Both the position numbers and the translations under genes were made by a program. This document shows positions 1 to 12,242 of a stretch of DNA of 64,000 nt, piece by piece; the first letter of the stretch is position 1; the number at the start of each line of letters is the position of its first letter. Source of the stretch: Gonatopus flavifemur (lineage: Eukaryota > Arthropoda > Insecta > Hymenoptera > Dryinidae). The notes under the pieces were generated by a model. That model was not told the DNA's origin and made no database searches. It saw nothing but the letters and a program-made list of their open reading frames with translations. The stretch is taken from the NCBI GenBank assembly GCA_018340375.1, contig JAFFJZ010000004.1, positions 31,160,001-31,224,000 on the forward strand, in the 5' to 3' direction.

Positions 1-157
1 TTGACCTTGATCCTGAACTGATGGGGTCATATGGACCCAGGAATCGTAATCTCTGACCCCCAAAACTTATAGGTACCCACCTCTGTTCTGGTGTTCCAGC
101 GTCTTCAAAGAATTTGAGAATAAGAATTATCTCATTCCCAAGGAACAAGTCAATCCC

Positions 158-2189
158 TTGAGAACTGAGCTAATCCAACTCTCTCATCGTTCTCACTCAG
201 TTTCTTTACAATTAGACGTGGAAGATCGAAAAATGGTAGAAAATTATAACTCTACCAAACGTTTTCTACGCCAACATGAAAACCTAATAGTGTTGAAGGC
301 CGATAAAGGCAACACTAACGTTATTATGGACCGATCTGTATACCATGATAAAATGACCAACCTTTTATCAGACGAGACCACGTACCTGCCTGTTAACAGA
401 GACCCAACAAGTGAATTAAATCACTTAAGAATTGGTATGCTCACGAAGTGGCAGGGACTAGGTTACATCGAGGAACGACTTCGCAGACGTCTTAACATCA
501 GTAACGGAGAAATACCGAAAGCATATGGTCTTCCCAAAACCCACAAACCGAGAAACCCACTCAGAATAATAGTTTCAAACGTCAATGGGCCCCTCAGGCC
601 AGTTGAACTTCATATTTTCAATATTCTTAAAGTGTCATTACCTCCTCCAAGACATTCAATTAAAAATAGCTTCGAACTAGTTGAAAAATTAACATCTTTA
701 CATAGTCAGGTCCCGATGAAACTCTATTCTTTCGATGTTACTTCGTTATTCAACAATGTTCCCATGAAACTAGCTGTCACTTATATAGAAGAAAGTTGGC
801 CAGCAATGGCAACGCACACTCCAATGAGTGAAAAAGTATTTCTGAGTGCTGTCAAGGCAATATTTGACAATATATACTTCACCTATGACGGTAAATATTA
901 TAGACAAGCTTTCGGTACACACAAATCTTGTAATGGATCGATTGGAAACCTTTTGTCTTCAAAATTACGATCGTATTATCCACTACGGTAGATACGTAGA
1001 TGACATTTTGTTAGTTTGCCCCTCAGATTTGGATATTAACGAGGTTTTTCAAACATTTAATAACTTTCATGAGAGACTCAAATTTACGATGGAAGAAGAA
1101 ACCAACGATCAACTAAATTTTCTCGATATAACCATATCGAAGGAAAATAATGGAAAAACACTATCCACCAATTGGTTTAGAAAACCATATGTCTCGGATA
1201 GATCTCTTAATTTTTCCTCTTCTCATCCTATCCAACAGAAAATCGCAATAGTGTATAACTTGATCGATCGAGCGATTCTCCTGTCTCATAAAAAACACCA
1301 TACCAACAATATCCAAATCGTGAGGAGCGAACTCATCAATAATGGTTATCCCTTGAAGTTTATCAACTGTTACATAGAAAGAAGATTAAAAAAGTTCCGT
1401 CACGAAAAAACCTACAACACCGAGGTTAATTGCGATAATTCACTTCCACCAACTATAAACGATGAATATTTGCCGTCTACCAGCGAAGTAAATTTGCCAG
1501 CTACAAATTGTACAGATCTTCCTTCGACAAGCAACTCGGATTTCTCACTCATGTGTGTCGATGAGAATTTACCCTCTACGAGTGGAGTACAACAACTACC
1601 ATCCACAAGTGGAGAGAATTTACCATCTATCACCAACGACGATAACAATAATCCAGCTGATGGTGCCGACAAACCATATTTTGTACTTCCCTATATAAAA
1701 CAGCTAGATAAGAAACTAAAAAAAATTCTCAATCCTTATTTTCGAGTTGTCAATAAGAGTAAAAACACTCTTTGTCATGTTATAAAACCGCCGAAAGATG
1801 AAACCAAGAAAGAAAATACCATCAATACTGTTTACAAGGTTAATTGCAACGATTGCGAGGCCGTATACGTGGGTCAGTCCTATAGACAACTCAAAAAACG
1901 ACTCCACGAACATTCGCGAAATTTAACCTCCACCACGGAGCGTCCAAATGCCTTAAAAAGACACAGTGTCGACAATCAACATTCTTTCGACTACGCCAAC
2001 GCCGAGGTTCTCGACATCGAACCTAATTATTATAAAAGGCCATTTGCGGAAAAACTGCATATAAAATCTAACGAAAATGCCATCAATTCGCACAAAGAAT
2101 GTGCATCGTTGCATGGTGAATATAACTCTATAATCAAACCGTTAACGGTGAAAAAGAGAAAAATTCAAAATAACCGCGAAAACGTATAA
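158..2189 (+). pseudogene. Penelope-like element, RT + GIY-YIG, frameshifted
   Basis: Two overlapping reading frames (158-991 and 846-2189) together make a Penelope-like retroelement polyprotein. The first holds the N-terminal RT part (LPKTHKP, a segment around IIVSNVNGPLRP, and the catalytic-motif region YSFDVTSLFNNVP). The second holds the RT catalytic box YVDDIL (about residue 50) and, near its C-terminus, a GIY-YIG-type nuclease (VYKVNCNDCEAVYVGQ). Between them is a linker of about 60 residues with repeated LPSTS-like units. The frame switches near 930-960. There the block that follows the QAFGT motif in this family (the GSP-type RT motif) is missing, so a small deletion as well as a frameshift is likely. 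Penelope elements use the GIY-YIG enzyme to nick DNA and prime reverse transcription. This copy is expected to be inactive. Bases 1-157 show no separate gene and are probably the 5' part of the same element. Confidence 0.9.
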
Positions 2190-3135
2190 GGTATGTCGGT
2201 AACATGACCAAAGTCATTTTCGTCTTCATCGATCCATTTAGAAATTATGCTCGAATGTATGTGTTCTCCCCCCCCCCTCTCTCTTCATACAAAACGTGTG
2301 ATCTACGAACACTCGCATTCGAATCTCTCTAATTGTCGACGACAAGTGCCGTGTACTTTTCTTCTTCAGTCCTACGTGAAAGTTACATCTCATGGAGAAG
2401 AAGAAAATAATGTTCTTCACATAGTGTTCCTCGTCCTCACTTATGTCCTAGTATGAGAATATATATCAATTAACTTATTTATTTATATATTTATTAAACT
2501 CCGATGCTAGTCAAAAAATTCTAAAATTCTTTTAAGAAATCATTCGTCGCGAGACTAACGCTCTCCCCCCGAAGAAAATTGAAACGGCTGCAATAAGAAC
2601 AAATATCTGTAAGTATGTGTCCATCTGCTGATTGTTGTAATTTTTCTTCATAATTCTCAATTCCAATTTGTCTACTATAAAATTTCAAAGTCATATCTGG
2701 TCCCATAACGTAACCGTGTTCCGTTATATGTTAACATTTTTTATAATTCCGGGATTTTTCTCTTCATTTGATTTATAACATATAGGAAGAAAAAAAGGAG
2801 AAAAAACACATACTGAATAAGATGAGAGTCACAGGTTTTTCACGAGGATTCCGCATCAGAAGGCACAGAATTTGCCAATTAATCATTACTATAAAGAGAG
2901 GGAGAAACACATACATCCGATTAAAATTGAAAATTCCGCTGTTCTATTCGTCGACCATCGTCTTTCTAAACTTGTAAATATTTTCGTCGTAACGGCACGC
3001 GCCTCACGCGTACCAGGTAACGTGTCTCTCTATATATATATACATATATACATATATATACATATAAATGCTTGTGTCGTACGTTATACGTGTATTATAA
3101 TTTCGTCGATGTATTTATCATAGGGTCGAACCACT
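2190..3135. other. Non-coding 3' flank of the Penelope element
   Basis: No coding pattern is seen. The stretch contains a C-run (2269-2280), AT-rich sequence and a TA/CATATA microsatellite at about 3029-3066. It probably includes the element's 3' untranslated region, whose end could not be placed. Confidence 0.4.
3029..3066. repeat. TATA/CATATA microsatellite
   Basis: Simple alternating TA and CATATA units. Confidence 0.85.
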
Positions 3136-5779
3136 AGTCAATCCCTTGAGACCGTTTATCAAAATTTTTTGAATGAGGACATGGACTTTCACATTATTAA
3201 TGGTTCATCACCAGAAATGAATTATCTTGACTACTAAAATCTTGTCCAAAAATTCGATATATAAATATTCCATATCTCATGATCTGTGATTACTTCACAA
3301 GATGTACAATTTTGATACGAAAATTTAATACGAAATAATTTAATTTCCATCTGAAAAACGCCATGATCATACGATTTGATAACACAGCTTCTCAAGGCCA
3401 ATTAAATATAACACAACAACACGCTTCATCGATTATTGAAATTATTCTTTTAATCCGATTACATGGATGTACAAAGGAGGTTCGATTCCTCTTATTCTCT
3501 TCAAACTCGAATTTACATCGTCTCTCAATGGTTTCCTGAAAAAATTAGAATTCTCATAGAGAAAAAATATGTTTGAAGAAAATTCTTTCAAATTGTTAAT
3601 TCTTCAAAATTACCAAACTTCACAAGTTCCTAAATTCCCGAATAATTACGAGAGGATATTCATTGAAACTCTCTCTCATTTGATTGTTGGTCATATTTCA
3701 TCCCATCAACCTTTTTCCCCCCCCCCCTTTTTTTAAATATCACCTAATTTCTTCCCCATTATCTGCCGTTCATTCAATGTCATGACCAATTCTGTTCTCA
3801 TTCTTCAACCTTTTTTCAGTTTTGAATAATTCTTGGGATTTCTTTACACTCCCTCTGCTGCCCTCTCTACTTCTATCTTGAGAGGGTCTGCAACCAAAGT
3901 TGGTTGAGTCGGGCAGAGCACGAGGGTCCCCCCCCCCTCAAAAATTGTCTCCCTGGACTCAGATTCGGCCCCCTCACTTCGAAAGTTGACTTAGCGTCTC
4001 GACAAAGTCTTCGACGCAAAGTCACTTCCTCGTTCGTCAGGACCTCATCTTCGTCCGGGTTCCAATTTTTTCGGGTAAGACCTCGACCTTGGCACTCCTA
4101 GCTTCGTTCCCAATCAAAAGTTGCTTATAAAAAGAGAGATGATTTTTTGAAAGAATTCTTCCAACAGAAATGTTCTTTTCTCAGGCCCTTCCACCAAGAT
4201 TTCATAACACACGATAAGACCAAAATCGTAAGAATCTCTCAATCAACCCTGTTGATATTCAACATGGTCTTATATACAATATATATATACTCTTGTGTTT
4301 ACATATATTTATTTTTTTTTATATATAATATATCTATTGTTTCATATACAATATATGTTCTTCATCGTTATATACACGCGGAGCAACAGTAACGCACAGT
4401 GACCGGATTATTATTACCACAATTATTATTACTATTACTTCAAATTTTTCCGACACATAATAATGATACGACACTATCATGAAATGTAATTTTTGTGATA
4501 ATTTTTCTGATAATTCACTATGTTATACCTCAATTTTGTACTCATTTTACACTGTGATTTCACAGATTATGTATTATCCTTGAAAATGGCCGAAACTCGG
4601 TCTAAACGTCCGATTATACTTTTTTAAATTAAAAGTTATTCGCCATTGCCCGCGATATTGGACTTCTTCTATCCATTAATATACATATATATATATCAGT
4701 GGTTTGTACGTTTTAATCAGATCTTTTGAGCAAGGTTTATATACCGACGTTGGGATTGATTTTATGGTTTCCTTCATAACCCTGTAAGTGTAATAAAATG
4801 AATTTACACTCGTATCGTGCGTTTTACAATCAAGTTTGTTAGCCTAACCTCACATTCTTTCACACATAACTTTACCTCACGCAATATCGTTTCAGTTTCA
4901 TTGTCTTCCACTATTCTTGTAAAACATGCGTTTAGTATATCTAGATGACAAAAAAGCTGGTTAATGGTACTAATTGTTACTAATTAACAAATTCATTGTG
5001 AATAATTTGAAAGAAAGAAGAACTTCAAGTAGAACTCTCGATTCATGTTTCATAGATTCATTTCGAATTCACTGAATTCTTATCGAGTTCATTGACATAC
5101 ACAAATCCTTTGATAACTCTTTGAGAAGTTTTTATAAATTGCAATCGATTCCTCGTGTTATTTGGCTAGTCTCAAAAATTCGATATGATGGGGAAGTTGG
5201 AAAGAGCTGGTTTAGTTGGCCGAGATTTATGAATTATGATTCGTTCCTTCTCATATTCATTATCATTTTACATCAGCATTCTTATTTTTGAACTTTATAA
5301 ATTGAAATTTGAAAGTGCAATCATTATGGCAGCGTGTTCAACAGTTAATCTTTCTCAGTGTCTGAAATATGAATTGAAAAACAAGTTTGGTTACACTTAA
5401 CCAATTGATTTGTTCATTTTTGAAATTGTTATTCATTTTTACCAGCATTTGTGTAATTTCAACCACAGTATGGTTACTTTTACAAAGATTTGGTACTTAT
5501 AACCAAACGTATTAGTGGCTAGATTCGATTTGGTATCAGTAACTAAATATATATTTCACCATATTACCAAATCCTAGTTTTTATAACCAAACTCTCCTTC
5601 CAGTGTATGCTATAGTGATGGAACGTCATTCACTTATAATTTCCCTTTTTATTCTGGAATATAAGGAGGTGTTAATTCCATTCAGAGGAAGAGGTGTTAC
5701 TCCATTCAGAAGAAGAGATGTTAATTCTATTCCAAGATAAGGTGTTGATTTAATTCAAATGGGAAGTGTAAATTTCAGA
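3136..5779. other. Intergenic, no gene seen
   Basis: No gene was recognised. Visible structure is limited to poly-C/poly-T runs (about 3716-3735 and 3930-3938), TA-rich microsatellites at about 4269-4345 and 4680-4697, and a cluster of TTTGGTTA/TAACCAAA words at 5385-5600 that may be remains of a MITE. Confidence 0.5.
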
Positions 5780-7302
5780 TTTCATGGTTTCCTAAGACAG
5801 ACGACCTTGGTGTAAAAATTTCTGAGTGGTTAAAAAAAGGAAAATGTGGAGACGAAGGATATTGTTTGGTATGTGAAAGCTATTTCTCTGTGGCTGAAGG
5901 TTTCCAATCTGTGACTCAGCATGCAGAATCTACGACGCATAAGAAAAATATATCGATTAAAATGTGCCCTCTCCAGTTGCGTTTATCATTAAAAGTTCAT
6001 GAAACTTCTGTGAGGGACAACTCTAAACCTGCATCGTCATCAAAACCGCTAAATACTGTTACCTCAGGCACAGTTGAATTATACAGTGTGAAAGACAGTA
6101 CCACAAGAGCCGAATTGATATGGACCTTAAAAACTGTATCATCTAATTATGCTGCAGCTTCATGTGATGGAATAAGTAATGTCTTTAATTCCATGTTTCC
6201 AGATAAAGTCCCTCAAGGATTTTGTTTATCAAGCACCAAGCTCAGTTGATTGATCACTGAGGCATTGGGTCCTCATTTTCATAACCAGATGGTCAAAAAT
6301 GTTCAGGATGCATATTACAGCGTGCAGTTTGATGAAACAACGAATGTTGGAAACAGAAAAGAACTGCAAATAGGACTACGATATTGGTCGAAAAGCAGAG
6401 AAAAAATACAAACAATGCACCTGGAATCTTTTTTTTTGGGTCATGCTACTGCCGAAGATCTATCCAAACACATATTACCAGCCTTAGAGAAATCTGATTT
6501 ATCATTATCTCACATGTTATTATTGGGAAGTGATGGACCTAATGTCAATAAAAAGGTTTACAGACTGATAAATGAAGGAGTCTTATCTGTAAGAGGTAGT
6601 GGCCTCGTGAATATTGGTACTTGTAATATACATACGATCCACAATGCTTTTTTGAAAGGACTTTGTAAGTTAGGAGAAAAATGTTCAGACGTGGCTATAT
6701 CTATTTTCAATTTCTTTGGCAGTTTCCCAAGTAGATGAGAAGATTATTCTTCAATACAACGCGAAATGAGAGTTCCAAAGAAGAAATTTTTAAAACACGT
6801 TCCGTCAAGATGGTTAACTTTGAAAGATGCGTGTGAAAGAGTACTGGGACAGAGTCTTGCTTTAGAAAAATATTTTTCAAATTACATTCCAAAAAAATAC
6901 AGTTCTTTAATGTCGACACAAAAGTATAAAGCCATCACTTCATTTTTAAAATCTCCAACTTATAAAGCTGAATTCAGCTTTATCATTCCAAGTGCTGAAT
7001 TATATGGACATTTTACAAAGAGGTTTCAAACCAAAGAACCGCTCGTCCATATTATATATGATGAGTTGGATGATATATGCTGCTCTCTTATTAACTGGGT
7101 ATGCAAAACTGATGTATTGAGAATATTAAATAGTGGAACATCATTCGATCCAGAAGATATTTTCGAGTATAACAATCTTCTTCCTCTGGAAAAGGTTGTA
7201 ATCAGCAAGGAAACTGAATCTCACTTAGAAGGCTTGAAAGATAAAGTTGTCCTTATGTATAATTTATATAGAAAATTATCCATGAATTTGACTTATATAT
7301 AA
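5780..7302 (+). pseudogene. hAT-like transposase pseudogene
   Basis: A single reading frame is broken by two TGA stops (6247-6249 and 6736-6738). It begins with a BED/C2H2-like finger (C-x2-C, then H-x5-H, around 5854-5950), followed by a DDE core with FDETTN (about 6328) and SDGPNVN (about 6530), then the NIGTCNIHTIHNAF box (about 6610) and the WLTLKD box (about 6813). The same boxes occur in the uninterrupted hAT-like transposase at 42619-44895, so the two are distant relatives. The usual C-terminal dimerisation segment is absent. A good-looking splice acceptor (tttcag) precedes 5780, so an intron or upstream exon is possible. Transposases of this kind cut and paste DNA elements. This copy cannot encode a full protein. 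No terminal repeats were found around it. Confidence 0.8.
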
Positions 7303-7469
7303 TTTTGAAAATTTTTCCACGCGTTCAGTTGACATGGGGAAAGGGAAGATGTAAAAAAAGAACGCAAATTCAGCTTCTGAGGAGAGGAAGCTACCCCCTT
7401 TGCCCCTCGCTGGAGACGCCCATAACTTGACTATTTCATCCCAAAATTACTTCAGTCATTGATTCATCT

Positions 7470-7640
7470 TTTGAAACACGCCGGTGGGAGAAGAATCAAT
7501 CTGATAGGACATATACTACGGCATGGGAGTTGATCGAGAACAATATTGAAAGGAAAGATGAATAATATAACTTGTAAAGGTGGGCCTAGATTGAGTTGGA
7601 TTATGAAACAAATTATATATGACAAGAGCATAAGACTGAT
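7470..7640 (+). pseudogene. Scrap of a LINE ORF2 C-terminal region
   Basis: The translated pattern R-I-N-L-I-G-H-I-L-R-H, then a basic stretch, then GGPRLSWIMKQI matches the conserved sequence after the RT domain of many non-LTR retrotransposons (GHxLR ... GRPR). There is at least one internal stop, and nothing else of the element is seen. The assignment rests on this short motif pair only. Confidence 0.55.
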
Positions 7641-7860
7641 TACTTTATGATATTGAATTGATTTATCATTTGAAAAATTATGAAAAGGATAGGATTCAAG
7701 TTCTGATTTGATAATCAATGTATATTTCCAAAAAATTACAATGAAGAGTACAAGAATTTACAACGAAAAATGTTCCTCCAACGTAAAAAATATTACGACT
7801 TACGTTTGTCACAGAAATAAAACGCACTCACAAAAGTTGATCTTCCGAATCGCACCAATA

Positions 7861-8428
7861 TAGAGTGTTCTAGAGAACACTCTGGATATTTCTATAGCAT
7901 ATTCTGCACCCAAAATGCGATAATTTCTCGTTCAAAAAATTCGTTTAACGCTCAGTTTATGAGATATAAGCATTTTTAGATTTTCTCTTTTAATCCAAAT
8001 TATAAAAAAGCATTGTGTGCTACGTACTTGAACTTGACAACATTCGCTAAGTTGGAAGGCACCAGATCTCTGGAAAAAAAATTAAACTATCTAATCATTT
8101 TTCCATTCGAAGTTATAGCAATTTCAAATGTCTTAGTCCCAACCAATCAGAACTCAACAACTTCAAATCGCTATAAACTTCGAATGCAAGAATGATATAA
8201 TAGTTCAATTTTTTTCAGAAATCTGCCGTTTCACAACTTAGCGAATGGCGTTAAGTTTAAGTACGTAGTATACAATGTTTTTGAATGATTTGGATTTGTA
8301 AAAAAATTTCAAAATGCTTATATCTCGAAAACTAAGCGTCACAAAAATTTTTTCCAACCGAGGAATTATTGCATACAGGTTGCAAAATATGCTATAAGAA
8401 TGTTCAGAGTGTTTTCTTGAACACTATA
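7861..8428. repeat. Palindromic foldback MITE, copy A
   Basis: The 568-bp segment folds on itself end to end. The left end TAGAGTGTTCTAGAGAACAC pairs with the right end (reverse complement TATAGTGTTCAAGAAAACAC), and the match continues inward to the centre near 8130 (CATTCGAAGTTATAGC pairs with its complement). TA dinucleotides flank both ends, as for Tc1/mariner-type MITEs. The inner arms match copy B at 16861-17430. Confidence 0.85.
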
Positions 8429-8934
8429 TATGCGAATGCAACAAAGATGTTCCGTGTGATAATAATGACTATACTTTTGGATACAGTGCGAATTTAAATG
8501 TTTCATTTCAATACATTCAAAATTGTGAAATCCTGTACTAATACTTTCAACACTCAACACTATCTACATATGTTATCAAGTCGAATTAAGTTTTCTCATA
8601 GTAAAAAGAGAAGAGATTTGATACATTTCATGAGTATATTTACACGCTTTGAAGTGTTTGAAGAATGACTACAAAGTTGAAATACTCTGAACGTATTGAA
8701 AAGAAAACACTGAGATTCACAGTGTAATCTCTCAAATGTTCGGTATTGACAATATGAAGAAGTTAGGTTCCAAATAGTATCGCACATGTCAAGTGAATGG
8801 AAATACACGCACGAAAATTTTCAAGTCATCAATGAAGTAGATGAATTGAATATAAATTTCAATATAAACGCAAAATCTTCAATTGTTGACACTTCAGCGT
8901 CTCATTAAATATATGTCATACTGATACTCAACAA

Positions 8935-9386
8935 AAAATGGCTAAATTCACCAGGAATTTCATCAAATTTGAAATGGGGAAAATTGTTGTTTTTTAACAA
9001 ATCGTGGCAACAAACAAACTTCCGCGAATCATGATCTAAATCAAATAATGTTGTGTCTAAACAGATAAAAAGGAATGAAATGGATTATTTTTGCCCAATC
9101 TTGACAATTTGGAGTTCGAGTGAACATAAATCACAATGATACTTAACAAAGATTTGCTAAACATTGCATATCATTATTATGCAATTCTTGGTCAATTTAA
9201 AATAAAAAAATGAATCTTTTTCAACGAATTGTGATAACAGAACACTTTCTCAAATCATTATCCAAATCAAATGATGTTCTGTGTGAAAAAATAAAATGTA
9301 GAAATGAAATTGATTTTTCCGCCTGCATTCATCATCATCACTATGATCGTCAAGATTTTCCGAATCTAGTCTTCGTTGCTGGAACA
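8935..9386. repeat. Degenerate tandem duplication, ~226-bp unit
   Basis: The block 8935-9160 is repeated as 9161-9386 with an offset of about 226 bp. For example AAATCAAATAATGTTGTGT at 9038 corresponds to AAATCAAATGATGTTCTGTGT at 9264. Divergence is considerable. No coding capacity is seen. Confidence 0.6.
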
Positions 9387-9453
9387 AACAATTCCATGAG
9401 CCAAGCAAAGCATTGTTAACTATTATGGAATTTTCACTCATTCTGAATAATAC

Positions 9454-12242
9454 CTTGAGAGCAGATGGGCAACCCCTCTTCTTCCTCTAAGACAGGAGTC
9501 TTGTTGGCATCTAAATATTCTTCTACCGATAGAATATCACCATCTCTTGATTTGATCCAATTACTTGATTGGATGTCGATATGAGGTGGATTGACTGTGA
9601 AAAAAGTCTGAGATTCAGAGTTTAGTGAAACAGCAAATAAAAGAATTTACTATCTTGTTTTATCGGAATTTTTATCAGGAATGGGTTTTTGTGTAACATG
9701 ACATAGCATGCAGGTCCTCAACAGTTTCAAATCTCTGCCTTCATGTTCTTCAAAATTGACTTGTCAAGATCGCCCATCTCAATTCAATAACTGAATATTT
9801 TAGTAATCGATGACTAATTCGCATTAATAAACAATTCACACTTCAAGAGCAGTATGGAATACGTATTCTAAATAAAATAATACTCGCCATGGGTGTGTAA
9901 ATATCCGCATACTTCAATGGGCTGTCCTTTTTCCCAGATGATTTCATCATAAATTCTATTCAGCCTCAATTCTAATTTGTACGTTTTGTCAGTAATTGAG
10001 CCACACCAATAATTGGTTTCTCCATCATTATTGTTCACCGGTACAAACGCTGATCTAATGAAACCTTTCATAGCTGAAAATAAAAAATCGTATAATACGT
10101 AAATATCACACTCACCAGAGAAAACTTCATTGAATAACACACTAATAATGATAATGTTATTCTTGAAAGCACGCCTGATAATGATGTGAAAAATTCTTAT
10201 ATCCAACCACGTTTCAAGGCTCACATAGATACACAATTTATAAAACATCTTGAAGATACAAAATCTACACTGGGAGGAGAACTTGCTCTCTCTAAGAACA
10301 TATTTTTTTTCTTGTTCCAAGAGAATATTCATTCGCTTCATCTCAAGAAGATGTGTACTTGAAGTAAGAAAAATTTTTTTCCATTACGCTACATAACTCT
10401 GAACTGAGGAAATCGTTTATCCCTTTGAAGGAAATTTTCTCGAATCCAATAAATATCAGATAGGACTCGGTCAATCCGATCTTTTTTTTTATATAAGATT
10501 GTTCCTGTGACTGCATAAAAATCAAAGTATTGACTTGTATTCTCCATACATCCAGTATATATTTTCTTACTCTTGCATGTAAATCATTCTCTGTGTTTCT
10601 ATTTTGTTTTGTGGATTTTGCAACTCAACATAAGGCATATGAGTCTCAAAACGTAGGCAACCATATAAATATTCTAGATCAAATTGAATTTCATCTTCGA
10701 AATGACTCTAATTATTCTTCAAACTTATTCATCATATCATATGTAAAGATGTGTGTCCTGATGAATAATTTGAAAGATCACATTATAATGCGAATTGAAT
10801 ATCGAGACTCACGAATCTATCCGCTTGTTGACGGCAAATTTCCCATGATGACTTCTTCGGCATGAATGCATTCTTCTTCGGATTCTCAGACATATCCTCC
10901 CTTATCCTGAATTGTAGTATGAGGTTTGATATTTATTTCATATTGAATATTGTCTCCATTGAATTTAGCATTCACTGATCGTGCATACGCTCCATTTATG
11001 TGCAAAATCTACAAAATGAAAGTATATTCAAATCCAAACATATAATCTATGCATATAAATTGAAGATGAGCTGTATCGAATCATACATAAAATTCTTCAA
11101 GTTGTTGGTTAATATCAATGGATTCGATTAAATTGTTCCTGAATATCGAATTGCACGCAATCTTCATGCATACGATGAATAGATATACAATTTTTCTCAT
11201 CTCATCAAATTTGAACGCAATTATATCATCGTTGATAACAAAAGAAAAAAGAACCCGAGTAGAAATTTGGTGAGGCAAACATCAAGACATTATAAAGTAA
11301 GCCACTTGCCATATTGTATAAGGCCCTGAAGTTCGCCCTACCTGATTTCTGCTCGAGAAAATAAACTCCCTAATGAAAATATTTCAAGAACTATATAATT
11401 CACATATAAATTATACATGAATTATATATGGAATACATCAATTCATATATGAATTAAATATAATTTTCATTTGAAAAATTTTTCCACTTTGGTTGTTCCG
11501 AGACACAGAAATCTCACATTGTTATTATCCCGATGTTAATTATATGTATGGAATATTATTGATGAACAGTATTGATAACAATTCAATCAATCCTCACCCC
11601 AAAAGAATCGATCCACTGAAACATTGATGATTCTCATAAAAATTGATGAAAATTGAGATCATTTATAGAATCTGAATGATTTCCAAAGACATTGACCTCC
11701 ATATTGAATCTCTGTTTAATATTTATTCCACTGTCAATAGACTAACAACATTTCATCAAACTTTCCTGTATGATACATAAATTCTCCAACAGATCATTAC
11801 ATTTGAATCAAATTTCTCCAAAAAATCACATCTGTATAAATGAATTTCAATGAATTCAATACAGACATAGAAGAGACTGTTGAAAATGATTTATGAAAAT
11901 GAAGTTTTTATGAAATTTTACGAAATCTAGTGAAATACAAAAATGTGTTATAAATTCATTGTAATCCCTCAATATGATTTCAATTTCACATGCATTCTGG
12001 TCAAAACATCGGTAATCTATTCAATGAATTTATGCATTGCATACGGATTGGATTCTCCCACCAAGTCTAAAGAATGAAAATTATATTTCAGACATAAAAA
12101 TATACATAATAGTCCTCACATGATTCAGTATCACCTGCTTTGAAATTTTATCGGCCAATGAGCCCCATACACAACATCGTATTCGAATTCCTTTCCCGTT
12201 GTTGATGAAAAATCTAAACATTCTCACCGGTGTTGTCTGATG
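9454..12242 (-). pseudogene. RPA1-like OB-fold gene, decaying (exons b-e)
   Basis: Four exon-like blocks on the minus strand join in phase. Exon b is 12242-12120 (INNGKGIRIRCCVWGSLADK; donor GTGAGG). Exon c is 11008-10813 (HINGAYARSVNAKFNGDN; donor GTGAGT). Exon d is 10073-9888 (GFIRSAFVPVNNN, then YWCGSITDKTYKLELRL). Exon e is 9594-9454 (acceptor ttcacag, donor GTATTA). The order resembles the DNA-binding OB-folds of replication protein A large subunit: b plus c parallel RPA1 DBD-A (…ANKxF…NDYE), and d looks like a further OB strand set. RPA1 coats single-stranded DNA in the nucleus; this is a divergent paralogue at best. Exon c carries two in-frame stops (TGA 10886-10888, TAG 10817-10819). 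The d/e intron must use a GC donor to stay in frame, and exon b is cut by the element at 12243-15126. No exon after e or before 15179 was recognised. Confidence 0.6.
10874..12119. other. Introns of the RPA1-like relic; AT-rich
   Basis: Apart from exon c, no coding block is seen between 11009 and 12119. The stretch 11390-11460 contains short palindromic ATTATATATGAATT-type words. The 3'-end region 10530-10865 has a plus-strand open frame, but it overlaps exon c antisense and has no recognisable protein features. Confidence 0.4.

Noticed and set aside
148..3151. Exact 16-bp match AGTCAATCCCTTGAGA at 148-163 and 3136-3151 around the Penelope element
   Set aside because: Considered as a remnant of the tandem (pLTR-like) structure of Penelope elements, but sequence diverges at once on both sides, and one or so chance 16-mer matches are expected in 64 kb of AT-rich DNA.
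4845..4870. CCTAACCTCAC as telomere-like (TTAGG)n
   Set aside because: Single occurrence, no tandem array.
9868..10341. 157-residue continuous minus frame taken as one gene
   Set aside because: Only the part after the acceptor at 10074 looks like coding sequence; the N-terminal half reads as intron (AT-rich, hydrophobic).
10530..10865. 111-residue plus-strand frame
   Set aside because: Antisense overlap with the better supported minus-strand exon c of the RPA1-like relic; no family features.
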